Assembly: GCF_002885955.2 (NCBI RefSeq)
Contig: NZ_POQS01000004.1
Location: forward strand, 214,298 to 278,297
DNA length: 64,000 bases
Source of the DNA: Achromobacter pulmonis
GTDB taxonomy: Bacteria > Pseudomonadota > Gammaproteobacteria > Burkholderiales > Burkholderiaceae_B
Direction of reading: 5' to 3'
Positions 1 to 10,230 of the stretch are shown here, in pieces. The notes under the pieces were generated by a model. It was not told where the DNA came from, did not search any database, and saw only the letters and a list, made by a program, of their open reading frames with translations. Position numbers and translations under genes: made by a program. Every line of letters starts with the position of its first letter. Positions within the stretch are counted from its first letter, which is position 1.

Positions 1-23
1 GTCAGGGTATGGCGGGGAATCAT
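1..23 (-). CDS. 5' end of a gene running off the left edge (partial)
   Basis: On the minus strand an ATG at 23-21 is preceded six bases upstream by a good Shine-Dalgarno (GGAGA, about 30-34). The visible codons read M-I-P-R-H-T-L before the window ends. It lies 84 bases downstream of the flavin oxidoreductase gene on the same strand, so it is probably the next gene of that operon. Seven codons do not allow a function to be named. The call rests only on start codon, ribosome binding site and strand. Confidence 0.35.
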
Positions 24-107
24 GCGCGGTCTCCAGTGGTGGACGTACGTCGGTGGGCGGATGTCTGGTTATGCATGGCGCCGATCCGCTACGGCGTGAA
101 ACGGCGG

Positions 108-1103
108 TCAGGCGCGCACGCCCGCAAGCGGCATGGCCTGCTCCATCAGGCGCTGCATGGAGTCCAGCACCAGGTCCTGCGGCATCAGCCCGAAGTTGTG
201 CAGGCCGAGCACGTGGTCCAGGCCCATGTCGGCCAGCCGCGCCAGCTTGGCGGCCACGGTGGCCGGGGAGCCGAACAGCGACAGGCCGCTGGCGATGATG
301 TCGTCGTAGACCTGCTTGCGCGCGTACAGCCGGGTATCCACGTACAGGTCGAAGGCGCGCGCGGCGCGCCGGCGCGCCTCCTCGTCGGTGGCGGCCACGT
401 GCGTATGCAGCGCGACCGCCGCCATGCCGGCGGCGTCCTCGATGCCGGCCTCGGCCAGCCCGCGGCGGTAGTCCTGCATCATCTGGCCGATTTCCTCGAA
501 ATCGTCCACCGCCGCGTAGGGCACGAACAGCATGCGCCGGCCCTGGCGGCCCACGTGGTAGGCGGCCTCGCGCCGCAGGATGGCCACGTACAGCGGCACC
601 GGGTCCTGCACCGGCTGCACGTTCAGGCGCACCTCGCGGACGGTGTTGAACCTGCCCTCGTGGGTCACGCGTTCGCCGCGCAGCAGCCGCTCGACCAGCA
701 TCAGGTTCTCGTCGAAGCGCTCGCGCTTGGTCGCGGGGTCGATGCCGTAGCCGTCGAACTCATGCTTCAGGTAGCCCGAGCCCACGCCCAGCGCCAGCCG
801 CCCTTGCGACAGCTGGTCCACCAGGGCATAGTTTTCCGCCACCGTCAGCGGGTTGTGGAAGGTCAGGATGGAGATGGCGGTGCCCAGCCTCAGCCGGCTG
901 GTCTGCTGCGACAGCGCCGCCAGGAACACGGCGGGGTTGGGCACCGCGCCGTATTCGTGGAAATGGTGCTCGGCCACCCAGAAGGTGTCGTAGCCCAGCT
1001 GTTCGGCGCGCCGCGCCTGCTCCAGCACCTGGCTGTAGAGCTGGCCCAGCGTGCGCGGCTGGGACGGATAGTGGTCCTGGACCGAGAAGATGGACATCTT
1101 CAT
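108..1103 (-). CDS. LLM-class (luciferase-like) flavin-dependent oxidoreductase
   Basis: 331 residues, the usual length for single-domain bacterial luciferase-like monooxygenases, which use reduced FMN or F420 in a TIM-barrel fold. Near the N-terminus it has the typical DTFWVAEHHFHEYG stretch, and later LGVGSGYLKHEFDGYG, both hallmarks of the family around the flavin site. No signal peptide, so it is cytoplasmic. The ATG at 1103 has GGAGA about 12 bases upstream; a second ATG two codons in is possible. It is divergent from an IclR regulator across 83 bases, which suggests that regulator controls it. The substrate cannot be told from sequence; alkane, aldehyde or sulfonate oxidation are all known in the family. 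Confidence 0.88.
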   Translation of the reverse strand: MKMSIFSVQDHYPSQPRTLGQLYSQVLEQARRAEQLGYDTFWVAEHHFHEYGAVPNPAVFLAALSQQTSRLRLGTAISILTFHNPLTVAENYALVDQLSQGRLALGVGSGYLKHEFDGYGIDPATKRERFDENLMLVERLLRGERVTHEGRFNTVREVRLNVQPVQDPVPLYVAILRREAAYHVGRQGRRMLFVPYAAVDDFEEIGQMMQDYRRGLAEAGIEDAAGMAAVALHTHVAATDEEARRRAARAFDLYVDTRLYARKQVYDDIIASGLSLFGSPATVAAKLARLADMGLDHVLGLHNFGLMPQDLVLDSMQRLMEQAMPLAGVRA

Positions 1104-1157
1104 GGCTGGCTTGTCTCCGCGATTGTCCGCCGCTTGCGGCTGATGTATTTTTTAGTG

Positions 1158-1167
1158 ATACACGTAT
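1158..1167. promoter_or_regulatory. Short palindrome in the IclR/oxidoreductase divergent promoter region
   Basis: ATAC-AC-GTAT lies inside an AT-rich patch (about 1145-1174) in the otherwise GC-rich 83-base gap between the divergent oxidoreductase and IclR genes. It is a candidate operator for the IclR protein. The arms are only four bases, so this is weak evidence. Confidence 0.3.
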
Positions 1168-1186
1168 TCTAATAAGCGACGATCCC

Positions 1187-2002
1187 ATGTCAACAAACAG
1201 CAGTACCGGCATCCAGTCCGCCGAAATCGCGCTGGACGTGCTGACCCGGCTGGCCGAGCTGGGCGGCGCGCTGTCGGTGTCGGAGCTGGGCCGCAGCCTG
1301 GACATGCCGCGCGCCAAGGTGCACCGTTATCTGGTCTCGCTGGAGCGGCGCGGCTACGTCGAGCAGGACCCCGCCAGCGCCCGCTACCGGCTGGGCCCGC
1401 AGGCGCTGCATACGGGCCTGGCGGCGCTGGCCGAAGTGGATTTCGTGAAGCTGGCGGCCGGCTGCCTGGATGGCCTGAGCGCGGCCATCGGCCAGACGGT
1501 GTTCATTTCGGTGTGGGGCCAGCACGGCCCGACCATCGTGCAGTGGCGCGACGCGCGGCTGCCGGTGACCGTCAACGTGCGGGTGGGTTCGGTGCTGCCG
1601 CTGCTCAACAGCGCCACGGGCCGCGTCTACGCCGCCTGGCTGCCTGAAACCCTGGTCCTGCCGCGCGCGCTGTCCGAATGGGACGCGCTGCTGGCCCAGC
1701 ACGCCGACGCCGCCCGCGCCCTGGACGCGCCCGAACCGCCGGCCGACCCCGCCGCCCTGCTGCGCCGGCAATGGCAGGCCACGCGCGAGCGCGGCTACGC
1801 CAGCGTCAGCGGCAACCTGCTGCATGGCATCGATTCGGCCGCCGTGCCGGTCATGGACGCCCAGGGCCGGCTGGCGGGCGCCATCACCGGCCTGGGGCTG
1901 CACGGCGGCTTCGACCTGGCGCCGCAGGGCCTGCCGGTGCGGGCCCTGGTCGCGGCGGCGGCCGACTGCTCGCGCCGTCTGGGCTGGAATCCGTCCCCCT
2001 GA
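1187..2002 (+). CDS. IclR family transcriptional regulator
   Basis: 271 residues with an N-terminal winged helix-turn-helix (about residues 10-70; [20 protein letters not shown] is the recognition region) and a C-terminal IclR effector domain (about 85-265). Members bind small aromatic or organic-acid effectors as dimers or tetramers and usually control an adjacent catabolic gene. Here the neighbour is the divergent flavin oxidoreductase at 108-1103, so that gene is the best candidate target, with autoregulation likely. The start follows an AT-rich region; no strong Shine-Dalgarno is seen. Confidence in the family is high, in the target moderate. Confidence 0.9.
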   Translation: MSTNSSTGIQSAEIALDVLTRLAELGGALSVSELGRSLDMPRAKVHRYLVSLERRGYVEQDPASARYRLGPQALHTGLAALAEVDFVKLAAGCLDGLSAAIGQTVFISVWGQHGPTIVQWRDARLPVTVNVRVGSVLPLLNSATGRVYAAWLPETLVLPRALSEWDALLAQHADAARALDAPEPPADPAALLRRQWQATRERGYASVSGNLLHGIDSAAVPVMDAQGRLAGAITGLGLHGGFDLAPQGLPVRALVAAAADCSRRLGWNPSP

Positions 2003-2044
2003 ACAAAACCCGCGCGCGGCGGCCGCTTTACAATACCGGGTTGC

Positions 2045-2060
2045 GCCGGGCTTGCCCGGC
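2045..2060 (+). other. Hairpin in the queA leader
   Basis: Perfect seven-base-pair GC hairpin, GCCGGGC-TT-GCCCGGC, just after a TACAAT -10-like hexamer (2029-2034) and about 60 bases before the queA GTG. It has no U tract. It could mark the end of the iclR transcript or be part of the queA 5' leader. Confidence 0.3.
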
Positions 2061-2117
2061 CCGTCCGTGCCATCAACGGCCGCCCTTTTCTGCCGTCCTG
2101 TCCGGGCGGATACCCGC

Positions 2118-4309
<2,192 letters not shown>

Positions 4310-4312
4310 AAT

Positions 4313-4342
4313 TTGAACAGGCCGCCGGCCCCTATATACAAT
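4313..4342 (+). promoter_or_regulatory. Sigma-70-type promoter for yajC-secD-secF
   Basis: TTGAAC (4313-4318), an 18-base spacer and TACAAT (4337-4342) give a plausible -35/-10 pair directly after the tgt stop. Transcription would start near 4349, leaving an 85-base leader before the yajC ATG. It means the Sec genes can be expressed apart from queA-tgt. Confidence 0.55.
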
Positions 4343-4433
4343 AGTCGGCTTGCCCTATCCATGGCTCGCGCGGGGATGGGTGCAGAAAAATACAAACATG
4401 ACCCTCCAAACATACTAAACGCAGGAGAATTCA

Positions 4434-4778
4434 ATGTCCGTTATCGATACCGCCAGCCTCGTCGTGGCCCAGGCCGCCGCTCCCGAAGGCAATGCGCTGA
4501 TGGGCATGCTGCCCATCATCCTGATGTTCGTGATCCTCTACTTCCTGATGATCCGTCCCCAGATGAAGCGCCAAAAGGAACACCGCAACCTGCTCGCCGC
4601 CCTGGCCAAGGGCGACGAAGTCGTCACCGCCGGCGGCCTGCTCGGCAAGGTCACCAAGGTCAACGACAGCTACGTCACCGTGGAAGTCTCGGAACTGGCC
4701 GACAAGCCGGTCGAAGTCATCATGCAGAAGTCCTCGGTCTCGACCGTGCTGCCCAAGGGAACCATCAAGGCCCTGTAA
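4434..4778 (+). CDS. yajC: Preprotein translocase subunit YajC
   Basis: 114 residues with one transmembrane helix (about residues 22-42, ending in the conserved FLMIRPQMKRQKEH) and a small cytoplasmic domain containing GDEVVTAGGLLGKV. YajC joins SecD and SecF in the accessory complex of SecYEG at the inner membrane. The ATG follows AGGAGA with good spacing. It is first in the yajC-secD-secF transcription unit. The conserved order and motifs leave little doubt. Confidence 0.96.
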   Translation: MSVIDTASLVVAQAAAPEGNALMGMLPIILMFVILYFLMIRPQMKRQKEHRNLLAALAKGDEVVTAGGLLGKVTKVNDSYVTVEVSELADKPVEVIMQKSSVSTVLPKGTIKAL

Positions 4779-4884
4779 GCGTCCCACAGGGGCCCACCGG
4801 GCTCCTGCGCCCGATGGTCCCCGCCGCCCGCCGCGCCCGCCGCCCGGGCGGCCCTTCTATCACTCTCTCATGAAGTAGCCGGCA

Positions 4885-6765
4885 ATGAACCGCTATCCTC
4901 TCTGGAAGTACATTACGGTCCTGATCGCGGTCCTCATCGGCCTGCTGTACACGCTTCCCAATTTCTACGGCGAGTCGCCCGCCGTCCAGGTCTCCAGCGC
5001 CAAGGCCACCGTGAAGGTGGACAACGCCATGCTGAGCCGGGTCGAACAGGTGCTGACCGACGCCAAGATCCCTAACGAAGGGGTCTACTACGAACAGAAC
5101 GGCACGCTGGGCACCGTGCGCGCCCGCTTCGCGTCCACCGACCTGCAGCTGCAGGCCCGCGACCTGCTCGACCGTTCCCTCAACACCGTCGCCGACGATC
5201 CCCACTACACGGTCGCGCTGAACCTGCTGCCGGCCTCGCCGGCCTGGATGCGCTCGCTGGGCTGGTTCGCGCCCAAGCCCATGTACCTGGGCCTGGACCT
5301 GCGCGGCGGCGTGCACTTCCTGCTGCAGGTCGACATGCAGGGCGCGCTGACCGCCCGCTACGACTCGCTGGCCGCCGACGTGCGCTCGGTGCTGCGCGAC
5401 CAGAAGGTCAACGTGGCCGGCGTCGAACGCTCCGGCCTGGGCATCGCCGCCACCTTCGCCAACAACGATGACCGCGACCGCGCCATCTCCACGCTGCGCA
5501 GCCGCCTGCCCGACCTGGAATTCACCGAGCGCGAGGAAAACGGCAAGCCCCTGCTGATGGGCGCCCTGAATCCGGCCGCCGTCACCCGCGTGCAGGACTC
5601 CGCGCTCAAGCAGAACATCAACACCCTGCACAACCGCATCAACGAACTGGGCGTGGCCGAGCCGGTCATCCAGCAGCAAGGCGGCGACCGCATCGTGGTC
5701 CAGCTGCCCGGCGTGCAGGACGTGGCCAAGGCCAAGGAACTGCTGGGCCGCACCGCCACGCTGGAAATCCGCATGGTCGACGACACCCCGGCCGCGCAGG
5801 CCGCCCTGCTGGGCGGCACCGTGCCCTTCGGCCTGGAACGCTACAACGACCGCGACGGCCGTCCCATCCTGGTGCGCCGCCAGGTCATCCTGACCGGCGA
5901 AAACCTGCAGGACGCCCAGCCCGGCCGCGATTCGCAGACCCAGCAGGCCGCCGTGCACCTGACGCTGGACTCCAAGGGCGCGCGCATCTTCCGCGACGTG
6001 ACCCGCGACAACGTCGGCAAGCGCATGGCCATCCTGCTGTTCGAAAACGGCAAGGGCGAAGTGGTCACGGCCCCGGTCATCCGCAGCGAAATCGCCGGCG
6101 GCCAGGTCCAGATCTCCGGCAGCATGACCTCCGAAGAGGCCGCCGACACCGCGCTGCTGCTGCGCGCCGGCGCGCTGGCCGCGCCCATGTCCATCATCGA
6201 GGAACGCACCATCGGCCCGAGCCTGGGCGCCGACAACATCGCCAAGGGTTTCCACTCGACGCTGTACGGCTTCCTGGCCATCGCCGTGTTCATCATCCTG
6301 TACTACCACCTGTTCGGGGTGTTCTCGACCATCGGCCTGACGCTGAACGTGCTGCTGCTGCTGGCGCTGCTGTCCATGCTGCAGGCCACCCTGACCCTGC
6401 CGGGCATCGCGGCCATCGCGCTGACGCTGGGCATGGCCATCGACTCGAACGTGCTCATCAACGAGCGCATCCGGGAAGAACTGCGCGGCGGCGCCTCGCC
6501 GCAGCAGGCCATCCACCACGGCTTCGAGCGCGCATGGGGCACCATTCTCGACTCCAACCTGACCACGCTGATCGTCGGCCTGGCGCTGTTGGCGTTCGGT
6601 TCCGGCCCGATCCGCGGTTTCGCGGTGGTCCATTGCCTGGGCATCCTGACCTCGATGTTCTCGTCGGTCGTGGGCGTGCGCGCGCTGGCCAACCTCTGGT
6701 ACGGCCGCAAGAAGAAGCTCGCGTCCATCTCCATCGGCGAAGTCTGGAAGCCGAAGACCAACTGA
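4885..6765 (+). CDS. secD: Protein translocase subunit SecD
   Basis: 626 residues, normal for proteobacterial SecD. It has an N-terminal transmembrane helix (about 8-25), a large periplasmic P1 region starting with the D1 motif LGLDLRGGVHFLLQVD, and a C-terminal five-helix RND-type bundle containing GMAIDSNVLINERIREEL. With SecF it uses the proton-motive force to pull translocating chains into the periplasm. It lies 106 bases after yajC and 51 bases before secF on the same strand, with no terminator between. The start ATG directly precedes the MNRYPLWKY sequence typical of betaproteobacterial SecD. Confidence 0.97.
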   Translation: MNRYPLWKYITVLIAVLIGLLYTLPNFYGESPAVQVSSAKATVKVDNAMLSRVEQVLTDAKIPNEGVYYEQNGTLGTVRARFASTDLQLQARDLLDRSLNTVADDPHYTVALNLLPASPAWMRSLGWFAPKPMYLGLDLRGGVHFLLQVDMQGALTARYDSLAADVRSVLRDQKVNVAGVERSGLGIAATFANNDDRDRAISTLRSRLPDLEFTEREENGKPLLMGALNPAAVTRVQDSALKQNINTLHNRINELGVAEPVIQQQGGDRIVVQLPGVQDVAKAKELLGRTATLEIRMVDDTPAAQAALLGGTVPFGLERYNDRDGRPILVRRQVILTGENLQDAQPGRDSQTQQAAVHLTLDSKGARIFRDVTRDNVGKRMAILLFENGKGEVVTAPVIRSEIAGGQVQISGSMTSEEAADTALLLRAGALAAPMSIIEERTIGPSLGADNIAKGFHSTLYGFLAIAVFIILYYHLFGVFSTIGLTLNVLLLLALLSMLQATLTLPGIAAIALTLGMAIDSNVLINERIREELRGGASPQQAIHHGFERAWGTILDSNLTTLIVGLALLAFGSGPIRGFAVVHCLGILTSMFSSVVGVRALANLWYGRKKKLASISIGEVWKPKTN

Positions 6766-6816
6766 ACATGCTTGCGGGCGGCCATGCCGCCCGCCACCGA
6801 ATAGCCAGGGCAAAAA

Positions 6817-7746
6817 ATGGAATTTTTCCGGATTCACCGCACCATCCCGTTCATGCGCCACGCGCTGGTGCTGAACATCATCAGCCTCGTCACCTTCGTG
6901 GCGGCGGTCTTCTTCATCGCCACCCGCGGCTTCCACCTGTCGATCGAATTCACCGGCGGCACGGTCATGGAAGTCAGCTACGCCCAGACCGCGCAGCTGG
7001 AGAACGTGCGCGGCGTGGTCTCCAAGCTGGGCTACACCGACTTCCAGGTGCAGAACTTCGGCACCTCGCGCGACGTCATGATCCGCCTGCCCCTGCAGGA
7101 AGGCCAGACCTCGGCGACCCAGAGCGAAACCGTCATGGCCGCGCTCAAGGCCGCCGATTCCGGCGTCGAACTGCGGCGGGTGGAATTCGTCGGCCCGCAG
7201 GTCGGCCAGGAGCTGCTGCACAACGGCCTGATGGCGCTGCTGGTCGTGGTCATCGGCATCATGGTGTACCTAGGCTTTCGCTTCGAATGGAAGTTCGCCG
7301 TCGCCGGCGTGATCGCCAACCTGCACGACGTGGTCATCATCCTGGGCTTCTTCGCCTTCTTCCAGTGGGAATTCTCGCTGTCGGTGCTGGCGGGCGTGCT
7401 GGCGGTGCTGGGCTACTCCGTGAACGAATCCGTGGTCATCATGGACCGTATCCGCGAGAACTTCCGCAAGTACCGCAAGGCCGACGTGCACGAGGTCATC
7501 AACAGCGCCATCACGCAGACCATCTCGCGCACCATCATCACCCACGGCTCGACCCAGATGATGGTGCTGGCCATGCTGTTCTTCGGCGGCCCCAGCCTGC
7601 ACTACTTCGCCATGGCCCTGACCATCGGCATCTGGTTCGGCATCTACTCGTCGGTGTTCGTCGCCGCCGCGCTGGCCATGTGGATGGGCGTCAAGCGCGA
7701 AGACCTGGTCAAGCCGGTCAAGAAGGAAGGCGAGGAAGCCGCCTGA
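6817..7746 (+). CDS. secF: Protein translocase subunit SecF
   Basis: 309 residues, standard length. One N-terminal helix (about 17-36), a short periplasmic domain beginning with SIEFTGGTVMEV, and five C-terminal helices with GYSVNESVVIMDRIREN, the D4/D5-type motif shared with SecD. It forms the SecDF heterodimer at the inner membrane. It ends the operon; a strong intrinsic terminator begins 29 bases after the stop. Confidence 0.97.
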   Translation: MEFFRIHRTIPFMRHALVLNIISLVTFVAAVFFIATRGFHLSIEFTGGTVMEVSYAQTAQLENVRGVVSKLGYTDFQVQNFGTSRDVMIRLPLQEGQTSATQSETVMAALKAADSGVELRRVEFVGPQVGQELLHNGLMALLVVVIGIMVYLGFRFEWKFAVAGVIANLHDVVIILGFFAFFQWEFSLSVLAGVLAVLGYSVNESVVIMDRIRENFRKYRKADVHEVINSAITQTISRTIITHGSTQMMVLAMLFFGGPSLHYFAMALTIGIWFGIYSSVFVAAALAMWMGVKREDLVKPVKKEGEEAA

Positions 7747-7774
7747 GCGCGCCGCGTTCCTTCCCCAACCGACG

Positions 7775-7798
7775 ACCCGCCCGCGTGGCGGGTTTTTT
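7775..7798 (+). terminator. Intrinsic terminator of the yajC-secDF operon
   Basis: ACCCGCC (7775-7781), loop CGCGT, GGCGGGT (7787-7793), followed directly by a run of T. This is a textbook rho-independent terminator placed 29 bases after the secF stop. Confidence 0.9.
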
Positions 7799-7838
7799 AT
7801 TGCGCGCCGCGTGACATTTCCGTCCCTGGAAATGAAAT

Positions 7839-7857
7839 CCCCGGCTCAAGGCCGGGG
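7839..7857. repeat. GC-rich hairpin between secF and the next gene
   Basis: CCCCGGC-TCAAG-GCCGGGG forms a seven-base-pair stem. There is no T tract on either side. It lies 40 bases after the secF terminator and just upstream of the decayed frame at 7874; its role is unknown. Confidence 0.4.
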
Positions 7858-7873
7858 TGAAATCAGGTCTTAC

Positions 7874-8140
7874 ATGATGGGTCGTAGGCGCCTTGCGCAC
7901 CCATTGGAAGCCATCACCAACCTGTACTGGATCGTACGCGCGCCTGTCCGTCCGGGTCAAGCCTGATCCAGGACAGGCTGGAGCACACTGGAGACCGCCA
8001 AGCACCTGGCGCAGGTACACCGCGTTGAATCCATGGATGTCCTGGCCGGACTGGTGGCGCGGTGCCATGCGCGAAACGAAACCCTGGCTGCGCGATTGCG
8101 CCACGGCCCATCAGCGCCGTTTCTGATTTCCCTGCCCTGA
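7874..8140 (+). pseudogene. Possible remnant of a small gene, interrupted by an in-frame TGA
   Basis: From ATG ATG at 7874 one frame reads 30 codons (ending VRAPVRPGQA), meets TGA at 7964-7966, and continues in the same frame for 57 codons to 8138-8140. The second half (ETAKHLAQVHRVESMDVLAG and onward) looks like ordinary amphipathic helical protein with normal codon use for this genome. I do not recognise the family. The simplest reading is a decayed or phase-varied small gene. Chance openness in GC-rich DNA cannot be excluded, and it overlaps no better candidate. Confidence 0.25.
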
Positions 8141-8148
8141 AAGGCCGC

Positions 8149-8179
8149 TTGCTCAATACATAAGTATCCGCTAATGTAT
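8149..8179 (+). promoter_or_regulatory. Promoter with overlapping operator for the ArsR-type regulator
   Basis: TTGCTC (8149-8154), a 17-base spacer and TAATGT (8172-8177) form a -35/-10 pair. An inverted repeat, ATACAT (8156-8161) and ATGTAT (8174-8179), covers the spacer and the -10. The coding ATG is at 8184, so transcription would start at or very near the start codon (leaderless mRNA). The layout fits autorepression by the encoded ArsR protein. Confidence 0.5.
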
Positions 8180-8183
8180 CGAC

Positions 8184-8498
8184 ATGATCGAGAACGACAT
8201 CTTCAAGGCCCTGGCCGATCCGACGCGGCGCGCGATATTCGAGAAGCTGGCCGCGGGCGGCATGAACGCCAGCGCGCTGCGCGCGGGCATGGACATCAGC
8301 CAGCCCGCCATGTCGCAGCATCTTGCCGTGCTGCGCAAGGCCCGGCTGGTGCGGGAAAGCCGGCAGGGCCGCTACGTCAACTACCAGGTCGACCCCGACG
8401 GCCTGGCGCTCATCGCCGGATGGCTGGCGAAGTACCGCGCCTACTGGCCGGCCCGCGTCGACGCCCTGAAGGCCCTGCTCAAGGACATGGACCAATGA
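8184..8498 (+). CDS. ArsR/SmtB-type helix-turn-helix regulator
   Basis: 104 residues. It begins with DIFKALADPTRRAIFEKLA, the standard N-terminus of the ArsR subgroup paired with SRPBCC proteins, then a winged helix with ISQPAMSQHLAVLRKARLV as recognition helix region and GRYVNYQVDP as wing. No cysteine cluster for metal binding is present, so a metal sensor is unlikely. It overlaps the next gene by four bases (ATGA), showing translational coupling. A palindrome over its own promoter suggests autoregulation. Confidence 0.9.
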   Translation: MIENDIFKALADPTRRAIFEKLAAGGMNASALRAGMDISQPAMSQHLAVLRKARLVRESRQGRYVNYQVDPDGLALIAGWLAKYRAYWPARVDALKALLKDMDQ

Positions 8499-8839
8499 AT
8501 CCGACCGCTCCCGAAGACCCGTCCCAGGACATCGTGCTCGAGTACGAGCTGGACGCGCCGCCCGAGAAGGTCTGGCGCGCCATCAGCATCCCCGAGTTCC
8601 GCGAGCAGTGGCTGCCCGGCCAGGCGCTGGCCAGCCCCGAGCCGGTCGATGCGACGCCCGCCGAGGAACTGCGCTTGCGCCTGCGCGAGAACGAGCCGCC
8701 CTTTCTCGAAAGCCTGGTGACCTTCCAGCTGCAGCCGACCGGCGACGGACGCACCGTGCTGCGGATCATCCATGCGCTGGAGGACGTCCGCGGACGCATC
8801 GCCGCGAACGACGCCGCGCCGTTCATGTGCGCGGCCTGA
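8495..8839 (+). CDS. SRPBCC (AHSA1/START-like) domain protein
   Basis: 114 residues. The opening, DIVLEYELDAPPEKVWRAIS followed by PEFREQWLPG, is the usual N-terminal strand and helix of the SRPBCC hydrophobic-cavity fold. Proteins of this kind coupled to ArsR regulators are common but mostly without proven ligands. It is shorter than the usual 140-160 residues, so the cavity may be reduced. The start overlaps the ArsR stop (ATGA). A clpP paralogue follows after 33 bases with its own AGGAG ribosome binding site and may share the transcript. Confidence 0.85.
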   Translation: MNPTAPEDPSQDIVLEYELDAPPEKVWRAISIPEFREQWLPGQALASPEPVDATPAEELRLRLRENEPPFLESLVTFQLQPTGDGRTVLRIIHALEDVRGRIAANDAAPFMCAA

Positions 8840-8872
8840 AAACGAAAACCCACGCAACACAGGAGACAGTCC

Positions 8873-9475
8873 ATGCAGGGCGTCATGCAATACGTGCCGA
8901 TGGTGGTCGAGCAGTCGGGCCGCGGCGAACGGGCCTTCGACATCTATTCCCGGATGCTGCGCGAGCGCATCATTTTCCTGAACGGCGAGGTCAACGACTC
9001 GGTGGCCGCGCTGGTCTGCGCCCAGCTGCTGTTCCTGGAATCCGAGAACCCCACCAAGCCGATCCACCTGTACATCAACTCGCCCGGCGGCGTCATCACC
9101 AGCGGCCTGGCCATGTACGACACCATGCAGTACATCACCGCCCCGGTGCATACGCTGTGCATGGGCACCGCCCGTTCCATGGGCTCGTTCCTGCTCATGG
9201 CCGGCCAGCCCGGCGAGCGCTGCGCGCTGGCCAATTCCAGCCTGCACGTGCACCAGCCGCTGGGCGGCTTCCAGGGCCAGGCCTCGGACGTGCTGATCCA
9301 CGCCGAGGAAATGCAGCGCACCAAGGACCGCGTGATCCGCGTCTACGCGCAGCACTGCGGGCGCAGCTACGAAGAAGTCGAGCGCACCCTGGACCGCGAC
9401 CGCTACATGAGCGCGGAGGAAGCGCTGGAGTGGGGACTGATAGACCGTATCCTGACGCGGCGCGAAATCGGCTGA
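8873..9475 (+). CDS. clpP: ATP-dependent Clp protease proteolytic subunit, orphan paralogue
   Basis: 200 residues. The complete serine-protease triad is present: Ser102 in ARSMGSF, His127 in HVHQPLGG and Asp176 in [28 protein letters not shown] and the C-terminal [11 protein letters not shown] are also typical. ClpP forms tetradecamer chambers in the cytoplasm fed by ClpX or ClpA. Neither tig nor clpX is next to it, unlike the housekeeping copy, so this is likely a second ClpP. Its nearest neighbours are the ArsR/SRPBCC pair, probably on the same transcript, which hints at stress- or ligand-dependent expression. Start supported by AGGAG. Confidence 0.92.
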   Translation: MQGVMQYVPMVVEQSGRGERAFDIYSRMLRERIIFLNGEVNDSVAALVCAQLLFLESENPTKPIHLYINSPGGVITSGLAMYDTMQYITAPVHTLCMGTARSMGSFLLMAGQPGERCALANSSLHVHQPLGGFQGQASDVLIHAEEMQRTKDRVIRVYAQHCGRSYEEVERTLDRDRYMSAEEALEWGLIDRILTRREIG

Positions 9476-9485
9476 GGCGCGATGC

Positions 9486-9502
9486 TGGGCTACCATAGCC
9501 CA
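9486..9502 (+). repeat. Inverted repeat abutting the next start codon
   Basis: TGGGCTA-CCA-TAGCCCA, a perfect seven-base-pair hairpin, ends two bases before the ATG at 9505 and takes the place where a ribosome binding site would be. It could limit translation of the following gene or act as a protein-binding site. Confidence 0.5.
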
Positions 9503-9504
9503 TC

Positions 9505-10182
9505 ATGAAACTCGCCATCGATCACCTCGTCATCGCCGCCGCGGACCTCGACAGCGGCACGCGCTACGTCGCCGAGCGTCTCGGCATCGCGCCGGCCGGC
9601 GGCGGCGCCCATCCGCGCATGGGCACCCACAACCGGGTCCTGGGCATGGCCGAGGGCATCTACCTGGAAGTCATCGCCATCGACCCGCGGGCCGAGCCGC
9701 CGGCGCGGCCGCGCTGGTTCGGGCTGGACCAGGACGCCGTGCGCGCCCGGCTGGCCCAGGGACCTTACCTGGCCCACTGGGCCGCCCGGGTCGAGGCGCC
9801 GCTGGACCTGAGCCGCATGCAGGCCGAGCACCCCGACCGCCTCGCCCCCGCCATCGCCATGACGCGCGGCGCGCTGCGCTGGCGGCTGACGGTGCCGGAC
9901 GACGGCAGCCTGCCGGCCTGGCGCGAGGCCGGCGTTGCCGCGGGCGACGGCCTGCTGCCCACGCTGATCCAATGGGACGTGCCGGACTACCCCGGCGTGA
10001 GCCTGCCGCGCCAGGACCTGGCGCTGCTGCGGCTGAGCGGCAGCCATCCGCAGGCCGGGCTGCTGCGCCAGGGCCTGGCCTGGATGGGCGCGGACCACCT
10101 CATCGAACTGGAACAGGCCGACGGCCCGCCCCGCCTCAGCGCGCAGATCGCAACGGCGCAAGGCCTGCGGACCCTGTCCTGA
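9505..10182 (+). CDS. VOC-fold (glyoxalase-like) protein
   Basis: 225 residues. The start, KLAIDHLVIAAADLDSGTRY, is the first strand-helix unit of a glyoxalase/bleomycin-resistance (VOC) module, followed by GTHNRVLGM and YLEVIAID, which carry the metal-binding His and Glu positions of the Glyoxalase_3-type family. The reaction is unknown. There is no Shine-Dalgarno; instead a hairpin sits directly before the ATG. It ends 48 bases before the alanyl-tRNA editing gene on the same strand. Confidence 0.8.
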   Translation: MKLAIDHLVIAAADLDSGTRYVAERLGIAPAGGGAHPRMGTHNRVLGMAEGIYLEVIAIDPRAEPPARPRWFGLDQDAVRARLAQGPYLAHWAARVEAPLDLSRMQAEHPDRLAPAIAMTRGALRWRLTVPDDGSLPAWREAGVAAGDGLLPTLIQWDVPDYPGVSLPRQDLALLRLSGSHPQAGLLRQGLAWMGADHLIELEQADGPPRLSAQIATAQGLRTLS

Positions 10183-10230
10183 GCGCCTCTTGCGCATCCC
10201 TTTGACACCCTATCCGGAGGAGATCCATCC

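Noticed and set aside
4765..7221. An 818-codon open frame opposite secD/secF
   Set aside because: Same mirror-frame composition; secD and secF are certain on the plus strand.
7874..7911. GATGGGT and ACCCAT near 7877-7907 as another REPIN
   Set aside because: The GCGCG part of the half-site at the right spacing is absent, so only the short GATGGGT word matches.
7964..7966. In-frame TGA in the small frame read as selenocysteine
   Set aside because: No SECIS-like hairpin is seen directly after it, and the flanking residues fit no known selenoprotein. Decay or chance is simpler.
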